From NCBI GenBank assembly GCA_000149265.1, contig CH001337.1, positions 108,132-172,131 of the forward strand: a stretch of 64,000 bases of DNA, written 5' to 3'. The notes under the pieces were generated by a model. That model was not told the DNA's origin. It was given only the letters and a program-made list of their open reading frames with translations, and did no database searches. The DNA is from Ciona savignyi. Taxonomy: Eukaryota; Chordata; Ascidiacea; Phlebobranchia; Cionidae. Shown here in pieces: positions 12,008 to 21,736 of this stretch. Position 1 is the stretch's first letter, and the number at the start of each line of letters is the position of its first letter. The position numbers were made by a program, and so were the translations under genes.

Positions 12008-12013
12008 TTTATT
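12008..12013 (-). terminator. candidate polyadenylation signal of the sulfotransferase
   Basis: TTTATT on the plus strand reads AATAAA on the gene strand, about 20 nt after the stop codon at 12,032-12,034. This gives a very short 3' UTR, common in compact genomes. Confidence 0.5.
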
Positions 12014-12031
12014 GTAAAAAAATACAAAGTT

Positions 12032-15000
12032 TTAACAATTTCCTAAAGTAACACTGTTGCATAAAGGCTCTAATAAGGCGTCTGGTTCGTCTATGGACAA
12101 AGTCGTGTTTGTTATAAAATTATAATTAAGCGACTGCATCATCGCAGAACACTTATGTTGCACATACGCCAGCTCGTGGTCATCCAACGTTCGAGTCCAC
12201 TTCCACCAGTTGGCGGTAGAGTTGCGCGTGGTAGTATACGGATCATTATTTAACTTTTTCAAAAAAACAGTTTTTAAATCGTTTTTAAACAATGTACGTT
12301 TCATACGAGAGCTGGACGAAGTCTTTAAAATTTTTAATTTCTTTATTGGTTGTGCATTCCGAATCGGCAGTCGCAATTTCTTTTTCATTTTCCTTAAGAT
12401 TCGGTAGCCTCTTGCGTCCATCGATCTTGCACTTCCCTGTAAAGCAATGACGTCACAACAAGTTATAATGACGTCACAGATTAGTGACACCAATCACATT
12501 ACGATCAGTGTCAAACATTACAATTCCACAAGAATCGCTATTGGGAGGGAAATAACGCCGAACGATCGTGTGGACGATTGGTTAGCGACACCGTTTTATA
12601 TATAAAAAAAGTCCTAGATCGCTACTTCAACCAGCACAAATACCAAATTCTAACCCAACCACTAACTCTTATGTCCTGATCTTTATTTTAGTGTGCAGTT
12701 CTTCCTTTCCTATTACCCTTGTTTAAGTTTTATAGCGGTTTCACGTATTACACTGCACAGTTTTACTTAATATGAATCCATACGTTTGTATTCATTTGAA
12801 CCCAGCGCTCGATTTGCGGCTTGATATCGAGTCCAGTGAATTTATAAAGATCCTGAGTGGTCTGCAGTGGATCGCGGCATAAATCTTCATATCTGTGAAC
12901 ACGGAATCAGATGTGAATGTGAGGTTATATGGGTGTATAACACTTGTAAACGTAAGTCGTAGAAAGCACGTCTTTACGCCAATGCTAGAAATATGTTAAA
13001 ATGTGTTTCTTTGCAAACATATACGTTACACAGTAAAATTAGAACGACCACCTTGTTTATTATTAGGATTAAAGATACATTTGTTAATTCCCACATAGTA
13101 AGCAAAGTCCGGTCATTATTTCAAGCAGTTTTGACTTTTATATAATGCTTATCGGGGGTTGTGCAGAAGATTGTGAAAATTGGAAAATAAGCAACTTTAA
13201 CTTCGAATGCGGAACATCAAGGTATTGTAAAATATTTTGAGCCAAAAAAACACAACGTTTTTTGTAATCACTTGCAAGAATTACGTTGGCTTGTTTTGTT
13301 TTAATATAATATTAAACTTTCAGACGTTCCGGAATAAAAAGTGTTATATGAATTTAATTATTTTTGCCTGGCTCAATTTTGAATTCATAATGGCCTCGCC
13401 ACTAATACCGTTTTCGTATGAACAAAGGTATAGGTACGGTGGCGTTAACCATTTGCTCACATGTTTATTTTTGTTTAGTGTCTTTTTATTATGCTTTTTA
13501 GTTCACAAAATAGTGGCTTTATGTGGTTTGGTGACACAATGGTTTCGCCAGCGGACAGGGAGTAATAACGCCGCATACAGACATTTCTTCATGGCATTCC
13601 CCTTCCCCGGGATAAACACTCACGTTACGCCAATATAGAACTTAACAATTATAAAAAAAATGTTCAAGACAGAGTTTAACACCTTGTAACAGAAACCAAC
13701 CTAAGTAATTTATATTTCCCTTCCAGCCATTTTGCACTTAGTGCCGCTTCCAAATTGTCCCTTGTTTGGCCACAAGTCCTCGAAATTTCAGATTCCGGTG
13801 ATTTCCTGCTCACACCCGACACCGACTGGAACACGCCACGGGGGTCGCGGACTAAATGAACAATCTGGAACAAAAAAAATAAAATTACTTTCTTGTTTTA
13901 TATGATTATGTTTATAGTTGTCCCATTTCCATGAACATTCTCCCATTTCCAATTTTTCCTTAAACGTTTTTCTTCGTGTTTTCATAGTGTATTTTTTTCA
14001 TCAATGTTTTTCAACTATGTACATAGAAAAACTGAATGATAATTGAGTAAGTTAACTATTATTACACATGGTGTAATGTTTTTATTTCATATTTCTTTAA
14101 TAATCTTTATGCACTAATCTTCATGTTATGGCAGAAAACACAAATGCACTTACTTTTATATCAAACTTTGGATTGGTGACAAGATTCCTTAGACTCTCCA
14201 AGTGGCACATCCTAATTACTTTTATCACCACCACTTTGGACTGCCCACAGGCATCAGACGCCATGATTGGGTCCACTGGTTCGCACCTCGAGCACGATTG
14301 GGGGTCCCCTTGTGTGCAGAATTGCTTTGAACAGAGAACTTTGCTTTTCTGTCTGCAGGAATAATGGAACGGTTCATTGCATAAATGGACCGCAAAATAG
14401 CTATTTTCGCATACTTAACGAGTACTCCTTAACAGTTCGCAATTGTATTAAATGGTATGTTTGGAAAGTTAATAAAATAACTGGCTATCTGGTACAACAA
14501 TAAAAAAATTAGAATGACTTTCTCATATTGGCCTTCTTACCTAAAGCAAAAGTTATGTGACAAGCAATTTTCTGTGGCGTAATCCCTTGGGGTAATTCCC
14601 TGCAAGTCTGAAATGAGGTGAAATTGGCAACGAATCATCTTTTCCAGCATATTGACTTTCCCATCTTCATTTTCACAGCCACTCTTTGCCATTATAAGAG
14701 GTTCAAAGACATAGAAAACATCGTCGTTTTGGTTGAACAGCTCCCCAGTGAAGGTACTTCCAGAACGATGGTTAGTAAGAATAATCACACCTAAAATACA
14801 TAAACTCGATCAGCGTTACACGAGATTGCACTGACACTCAGGCATGTTGCAGTTACAAGAAAATTCTAAACCTTAAAAACTAATATAAATGATAAACATT
14901 GCAACCAATAAGTAACTAAACCGTACATTTAAAAGATTCATGCGGTAACGAAATTAAGTTTGAGAGTTTTTGTGGTCTTGATTTGTACATAAGTTAAAGC

Positions 15001-15293
15001 TTACCTTTATGCTTGTTTTCCGTGGCGGTTTTGGTGGCAAAGCCTCCTCCGATAAAAGAGTTTAGTACAGTCTGATGTCTCGTTTTAAATGGGTCTCGCA
15101 TTACAGTGATGCACACCACCAAAAGTACAATTAGCACCAGCTGTATGGTGAAAGCACGATAACTCAACATTCTTTTGTTCATGTGCACCACAGGAAAACC
15201 AACTCTGGACTTCGGTCTATTTGGTTTCCTGACGTCAGAGGCCCACAAATCATTCGGATTCATGACGTCACGATGCTGAAAGTCGCCTTGCAT
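12032..15293 (-). CDS. carbohydrate 6-O-sulfotransferase (CHST1/3/6-type), 6 exons
   Basis: Exons in transcript order are 15293-15005, 14790-14541, 14400-14154, 13864-13701, 12892-12784 and 12436-12032. All junctions are GT/AG and phases match (1, 2, 0, 2, 0), giving 487 residues. Residues about 47-65 are one hydrophobic segment near the N-terminus, as expected of a type II Golgi membrane protein. Residues 102-110 (TNHRSGSTF) are the 5'-phosphosulfate-binding loop, followed by GELFNQNDDVFYVFEPL; residues 267-276 (VRDPRGVFQS) are the 3'-phosphate-binding motif of PAPS sulfotransferases. RYEDLCRDPL and RNSTANWWKW (424-433) fit the family C-terminus. The enzyme should transfer sulfate from PAPS to C6 of Gal, GalNAc or GlcNAc in glycosaminoglycans or glycoproteins; the exact substrate cannot be told. 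A Lys/Arg-rich insertion of about 60 residues (roughly 365-423) precedes RNST. Start choice is the first ATG in the exon; M11 or M38 are alternatives. Confidence 0.93.
12556..12625 (+). repeat. S2-type SINE fragment in a sulfotransferase intron
   Basis: The fragment reads GATCGTGTGGACGATTGG, TTAGCGACACCG, then AAAAGTCCTAGATCGCTAC. It matches the head and the CGGTCTTAGCGACGAG block of the S2 family and lies in the last intron of the minus-strand gene. Confidence 0.45.
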
Positions 15294-17320
15294 TCCTCAT
15301 ATTCGCGTCATAATGCAGAACAATGAAACGTCGCGTAATTAATCGAACAATTGCAGCGGTACTAAGTGGCAGTCAGCTGTGAACGTCTTAACGAGAAACG
15401 ATTACAGATTTATTTGCTGGTGATAAATATTGACGACTGTTGTTTAATTTGCCTCGTTGTTACCATTCCTTCTACACAGTGCCAGCGGCGTCTTAGGCAA
15501 CCATAGTCGTTTTATGACGTAGGTTTAGAATTATATGCATGGTTGATAAACTTGACGGTCCAATGAACACACTGATCCTTTTAATCTGTCTGTTCAATTC
15601 AGTTTCGCGGAGCTTAATTCTCCTATTGTGTGTATTTGGTAATAAAAGTAGTTGGACAATATGCTCTCAGTGATTTCTTATGTTTCGTTTGCACTTTCTC
15701 TGTTTTGTAATAATTTATTCCAGACTAATTGTTTGAAATAACTTCACGTACCTATTTAGTGTTATCTACGTATTTGTCAGATACTCCCTCTGCCTTTATC
15801 AGTTCGCTTTCTACAAATATTGCAAAATTAGGGCAAATGTCATACCAAAATCTCGAAATATATATATCTTACATGCTATTTAAATTAGGTCCCAATCATA
15901 AACTAAGATATAGATTAATTCTGCTCTACCTATATCACCTTTTTATAACTCTGTTTCGTAACAACCACCATTGTGACACAAAAATCTTCGAGACAAAGAA
16001 ACTTTTTCTTTTCACTCTTTCTTATTCTCTCTCTCCTTTTATTACCAACACAAGCAGTGGTTTGTGACCGAATAAGTAGGTTAAAAGGAACTTTAATTTT
16101 ATTGAAACCTCTTATTGCGTCGTTGAGAAAGTAAAACTGAAGTGCAGAGAACTGGTCATTCCACCTTAGGCGTTAGGCTATACCACAAATGATTGCACAC
16201 TGTAATCGCACAAAGACCAATCGCATTTTAAACACATAGCAAAACTTAGGCCACAACATTACCGATTTTAACTAAAAGTTATTAAAATTGAATCCAATAA
16301 AAATAGACGCTAATAAATAGTTTATATGATGCCTAACTCTGTTATCATCAACCCAATTATATGACCTTAAATCGATTTTTGTGTTCATTTATACAGTTTG
16401 CGGTTTAAAGCGTTCGGGATTCTAGTTTTAAATGACTTTTTGTCAATGCTTTAACAGAACACAACGCAATGTAATAATACGTTCAAATCTGTAATATATA
16501 CCAGAATTATGGTAGCCTAATTTTCTTAACTAAATATTTCATTACTGTATTCCACACCATTGAAACGCAAGGCAAACGTATTACTATGAAAGTTTCATTT
16601 TCCTGCGTGTGTTAAACGTTGTATGAATTATGCATGAACCCAATGTACAGTGGATGCTGCTGTTACATGAATTTAGTGTGCAGTGTATGCTAGCCACAAG
16701 TAAGACCTTTTCCCAGCTGCGTATTTATAACCAGTATCTGGTGGGAGATAACAAGCATGGGAGCCGATAATAAAGCTCTAGTAGCAACTGTTTAGGGCTA
16801 ACCGCAGTTTGATTGAAACAGTTTCAACTCTTGCTAGATTGCAATGCGTTTTATTAGTTGTGGTCAATCCTTTACTATATGGAAATATAGACTCTAATTA
16901 TATGCTTGTGTATGTATATATTACAGGTATATAAGTTTGATACTGAGAATAATGTGTTTTTTATACAAAATAGTACATTTATACTCAAACAACCGTGTTT
17001 TTTGCAGTCTGATGACATTTTTTATTTTGCAGTAAGATGGAACTCATTTTAAGCAAGGAAACCAATCTTGACGTAATAACAAAGAAAGCTGTAAAACAAT
17101 TTGGCTTCAAATAAATTACAATGTTTGACCAATGTATTCTTTTGACCGTGTCAAGTCATATTTTGCGTAAAACGTAACGTTTCCTATACATTTAAGAGTA
17201 ATGGTCACTTCAGAACCTCTCCAAGATATAAACATGTTTAATATCGTACTAAATAACTACGTAATTAGTATTCCAGTAAGAACAATCGGTGGCAATCTCG
17301 TTGACACAATCCCTTCACCA
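15294..17320. other. intergenic between sulfotransferase and nebulin, no gene seen
   Basis: About 2 kb separates the divergent sulfotransferase and nebulin genes. A 112-codon plus-strand frame at 15,729-16,067 is I/L/S/T/Y-rich, pyrimidine-rich and featureless, so I do not call it. Around 16,710-16,760 there is an E-box (CAGCTG) followed by GTATTTATAACC, which resembles a TATA or MEF2-type site and could belong to an alternative upstream nebulin promoter. Confidence 0.4.
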
Positions 17321-17330
17321 CCTTCGTCTG

Positions 17331-17425
17331 TGACGTCATAGGATTGACAGCGGCAGCCGACGTATCGTTACGTCATAATCTGGATTGTGTTGAGTTCTAT
17401 ATGTATCGCAGCCAGACGCCGGTAG
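17331..17425 (+). promoter_or_regulatory. candidate nebulin promoter: paired CRE-type sites and TATA-like box
   Basis: A perfect TGACGTCA lies at 17,331-17,338, a variant TTACGTCA at 17,368-17,375, and CTATATG at 17,397-17,403, about 30 nt before the inferred first exon. CRE-type sites, with MyoD and Tbx6 sites, are known elements of Ciona muscle-gene enhancers. TTCACCACC at 17,313 could be a Tbx-type site. The link to nebulin expression is inference. Confidence 0.4.
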
Positions 17426-17537
17426 AATGGAGTTGGTTAAGGTTAAATGGTTCGATTTAAGTTTAGATGAATTGCTGAACATTTAGTTTCACAGTTTTGC
17501 AAGCTACTGGTAAAACCGCATCTATAAGGGCTATAAG
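17425..17537 (+). other. NEB: candidate nebulin 5' UTR exon a
   Basis: The 3' end is set by CTATAAG/GTAAAT. The 5' end is inferred from the TATA-like box. If the start lies a few bases upstream, an ATG at 17,427 would open a 19-codon upstream ORF. A trans-spliced leader, common in tunicates, could instead attach at a downstream acceptor. Confidence 0.3.
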
Positions 17538-17618
17538 GTAAATAAACTGATTTTTAAAGAACTTAGGGAGTGTGTAAATGACTGTAACTGATAATAAATT
17601 GTTGTTTTTCTATTTTAG

Positions 17619-17750
17619 GACAAGTTTTGGATAAGAGTTTGTCAAATATATTTAAATAGGATACGAAAATTGTTAAAGCCGAATCAGGATATTAAATCTC
17701 TAAGAGTACATCCTACAACAGTTTAATTCCGGAATAACTAAATCTTACAG
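17619..17750 (+). other. NEB: candidate nebulin 5' UTR exon b
   Basis: A strong acceptor (GTTTTTCTATTTTAG) and a strong donor (CTTACAG/GTAAGTTC) bound a 132-nt stretch that contains no ATG, as expected of a non-coding 5' exon. The next acceptor (TTTACTTCTAG, exon from 18,516) leads in 41 nt, also without ATG, to the nebulin start codon. Confidence 0.5.
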
Positions 17751-18556
17751 GTAAGTTCATAGTGGATTTTTATCTCACTATAAGAAAAAAAATAAATAAA
17801 GACATTATAAAGCTTGTTTAGACGTTTTATTTGATATTGAATATGGAATAAAGCTCAAACTGGGTGTAGAGTAGTGTCGTGTTATCTTCAAAGTGTCTTA
17901 GCTGTCCAGATTGTGATAAGACTTACCGAGGTGCTCACATACATTTAAACCTGCCTAATTTTACCGTTCACAGAGCCAGAATAGATAATACAGAATTCAA
18001 CTTAGAAACCGTTTATCAGGACCGTGTCTTAGTTTGGAAATGCGCTACTTAAGCAATATTGTAAACAACAATAATATGTCAGACCATTCAGCTCAAGTAT
18101 TGGCCTACTGATTCGCCAGCTGACCTTGAAAAAGCACTTAGCACGTCGATGCACCAATAATGGATTAATGGACTGTACTTAAGTAGTACCAACTTAGTCT
18201 TTATTTTATACAACCCACAACAGTTTGGTAATTAGTCCATGACAGAAGTTGATTGATGTTGCCAGTGATAAATCCTTGAACACACTGAATTCCATCGCTG
18301 ATGGTCAGACGACAGCAAAGGGACTCATTAGTATTAACTTCGCTCCCACCAGGATGAATCCTTAAATCCAGTTCATTTGTGATTCTTACGTCACTTTTGT
18401 ACGTATTCGTACGTCACTTTCATTACAGTCTTACAATCATGAACGAACAAAATCATCTCTAGCAATATATAGTTTTAACTTAACCTCTTTCTTCTATTTC
18501 TGTCTTTACTTCTAGATTTCCAATTTCCCTGCGGTTACTTCCGCCCGCTTCTAATC

Positions 18557-21500
18557 ATGTCTGATCAACAAATCCAACAAGAACAAGACAATCTTCAACA
18601 GAAAGAAGTCGTGGAGGAAGTTGAACAGGTTTTAATTCTAACTTTCCAATTACTAGTCCTGACTTTTCCTTCAAATCGATGCCATAATTTACGCAAATTA
18701 ATCTGACCATTGCCCATGTGTTAACCCCCGTGGTTTTCCCATTTACGGGGACAAACAGGAATGTCCTATATACCATCCTTCTATTCTTTACACTTTGCTA
18801 TTTCTTTATCTTTTTCTTTTGGCTATATCTTTTTTCTTTATTTAACTGTGTTATAATAGGTAGCATTTAACTGTGTTATAATAGGTATGATAGTTTGGAA
18901 CTTTCAATTTTGAATTGGACTAGTGTATAGAAAGAGCGTTAAAATTTGTAAGAACTTTTTCATTAGCTTTATCGCATATTTTCTTGATTAAGTCTCAACA
19001 AAAGCCGGAAGTCCGCAAAGAAAAATCTGGAAAAACAAAAAAGTTTTTGGTTAAAAAGAAAAAAAATGGAAACGGAAAATCACTCGACTGGAAATCAGTT
19101 AAAAAAGCAAAAAAGAAAGCAGAAAAATTACTCACTTCGCCAACAACCCAAAATGGTACAACCGAAACAGTTTATTATATTGAAGAAAGTGAAGACAAAA
19201 ATAAAGAGCAGGTTTATAATCAGAGTGCTTCATCCTTCGTCATGATCGTTCACTCACAAAACAACCCTCGATACAACACATTAGTAAATTAAATTCCATT
19301 CGTTCATACGCACTTGCGTTGATTGATTTTAAACTGGTGGTAGACTAATGCTAATCGCTGTATTTGTTCAGTTATATCCCCATTTACCATTCTTGCTAAC
19401 AGTATTGTAGCTGCATGGCCAACCCGACCGTTTATAATACACATTTAAACATATCTTCATAATACGCATTTTATCAAAATTAAAATGTGTTTCCTTCGGA
19501 GTCGAAAGAGAGCCATAAAGCGGAGACTATCATGGGTTCTAAACTTATTACAAAATTGACCAAAACATTGTCCAAGATTAAACCAATTTACCACTGTTAC
19601 AGGACAACTAATCATAGGAAACTAATATCTTTATTATAACCATCACCCACAGTCCCACAACCTAACCCATATGTCACCCCTATAATTGTTCTCCACGTTG
19701 TATGTTTATTAACTCAACAATGCCATTTGTTAAACAGGGGGAGATGTCCCAAGACAAATGGAAGGGAAAGGGGTCGTTTATGACGCCACAAATGGTCCAC
19801 GCGCTGAAGATGTCGCAAACGCAAAGCCAGGTAATGACGTCATCAGGTTGATTATACGTAACGCTGACTTACACAATGACACAGCACAAATACAAACAAA
19901 AATACAATGAAGAAGTTAAAGGGAAGGGATTCTCGGCTGCGGGGAATTCCGTAGACGCGGAACGTGTTCGAAAGAACACAGCAGTTCAGAGTTTGGTGAG
20001 CTCTTTGTTGTCACCTGGCGGGAACTCTGCGACGCCTTTAAAATAATAATTTCGTCATTCTTGTTTCCAAGTCTCTGTTAGATTGCCATAAAATGTAAGT
20101 CTAATTTCTAGATAAAATATCATGAAAATTTCAAGAAATCAAAGGATACTGGGTTTACTCCGGTTTATGAAACGCCCGAAATGAATAGAATACGTCTCCA
20201 AAAATGCCTCAGTGACGTAAGTATCACGTCGCGACGGCGCGGTACGGCGCGAAGCTCTTTTCTTCCCTTTAACTTCTCACTAAACTTTCCCTGACATCTT
20301 ACACACTTCGAACACTCCTGGGATACTCCCAAAGCTCGAGTCTCATTCTTTCTCTCTTTTTTTCATCATCCTCGATTTAGCTCGAGTACCAGCGCGATAT
20401 GAAAGAGCTGAAAGGAAAGTACAACCTTGACGCTTGCCTGCCGGATCTTCCGGAGGTTGAAATTGCTAAACAGGCCGGCATTCTAGCAAGCAAGGTGATT
20501 AAAAACCCACATGAATGCTGTTTTACTATTTTCCTGATTTTTTTCATGAATTTTGAAACCGTTTGTGCATTTTTTTCCGTTTTCCTTTCACTTTATTTTA
20601 AGCGTGCTTATCCTTAATTTTTTTGTGTTTGATGGCTCAGAATCAAGTAAACTAAACTAAACTGTTATTTTCTTTTAATGCGTGTTTTTATTTTTATTGC
20701 AATTATTGAGTGTTGTTCAATTCCTTTGCACCCATTTTTTCATTGACACTTTATTTTATTCATCCGAATGTGTTTTATACTTTCCATTGTGACGTTTGGA
20801 TATGCATGCTGACGTGTGAAGAGTTCCCGGGTGAGTTCACAATCATGTTATCCGTGTCACAACAAACTGGTAACATTGTTATCGGTTTACAGACTGCGTA
20901 TAGAAGTGGGTTAGCGGGCGTGTTGGAAAGCTTCAAAGGGTTTCAAAGACTCCCGTTCAAGGACTACAGGGACATTCAACTGAGTCAGAGAGCAGCACAA
21001 CTTTCGAATGTATGTTCTGGTTATCTAACTATGAAAACATCATTGTTTCATCTGGTGGAACAAATACGCATCGTAGTGACCGGTGACCGACACCGATACA
21101 AATGACCGGTATATATGTCGATATCTGACACTAACACACGTAGAATCAAGTTCAATGTAACTTAAGACGGGTTTATTTTTATTTTAAACTAAAATTATTG
21201 AATTAACTCTCTAAAATGGGATCATAAACGGGTAATCGCCTTCACTTTACATGTACACCACATCTCTGGCCAAATAGCTTGGGTTAAAGTTTTTTTTTTA
21301 TTTTTTTTTTTTTGGTGGTTGGGTTAAAGCGTTGTCGTCACCTAAATATCACAAACCGTTGTTGTCTGATTAGGATCTTACAAGTAAATATTAAGACTAC
21401 GGTTTGTGGCGAATGATTTCAATTGAGTTGTCCTGCATCAATACTGGTTGTTACAAACTGTAGAAGAACTACACGGAAGATTGGGAATACGACAAGACCA

Positions 21501-21736
21501 ACGTGTGTTACCCAGCGACTCTGACGAAGACCTATGAAGCTAACACCAGCGCACAGCGGAACGCTAGCGAGGTATATGCCTCTTGCAGCTTGTTCGAACC
21601 TGTAACTTAATATGCCCTATTTTTACAGAATGTTTACAAAGAAGGGTTGTCCAAGACGCTTAAAAACGTACATTATGACGTTACTAAGACGGACATGTAC
21701 AAGAATATTCAAGAACACTTGAAAGCGACAAACAGC
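18557..21736 (+). CDS. NEB: nebulin exons 1-9: N-terminus and first modules
   Basis: Exons: 18557-18628, 18993-19211, 19738-19830, 19885-19995, 20112-20216, 20381-20494, 20893-21009, 21464-21571, 21629-21736, all phase 0. Exon 1 begins MSDQQIQQEQDNLQQKE and is acidic/Gln-rich. Exon 2 (73 residues) is strikingly lysine-rich (KKFLVKKKKNGNGK, VKKAKKKAEK) before an acidic end. Exons 3-4 carry the first KGKG motifs (WKGKGSF, EEVKGKGFSAAGN). Exon 5 is a canonical 35-residue module; exon 7 is D-type (SFKGFQRLPF), exon 8 E-type (YTEDWEYDK) and exon 9 F-type (NVHYDVTKTDMY). So a partial super-repeat precedes the first complete one. Exon 1-2 borders are plausible but less certain than the rest. Confidence 0.85.

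Noticed and set aside
12032-12493. Last sulfotransferase exon read as a separate 153-residue basic protein
   Set aside because: The acceptor TTGCTTTACAG at 12,437 and phase agreement with the preceding exon place it as the C-terminus of the enzyme.
13237-13638. 133-codon hydrophobic plus-strand frame inside a sulfotransferase intron
   Set aside because: Phe/Leu/Ile richness follows from AT-rich, T-rich sequence. There is no start context or family signature, and it is antisense to a well-supported gene.
15729-16067. 112-codon plus-strand frame in the sulfotransferase-nebulin intergenic region
   Set aside because: It encodes low-complexity L/S/T/Y from pyrimidine-rich DNA, with no recognisable domain.
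20211-20220. TGACGTAA at dozens of exon ends taken as ATF/CREB sites
   Set aside because: The motif arises from Ser-Asp codons (AGT GAC) joined to a GTAAGT donor, so splicing and coding explain it.
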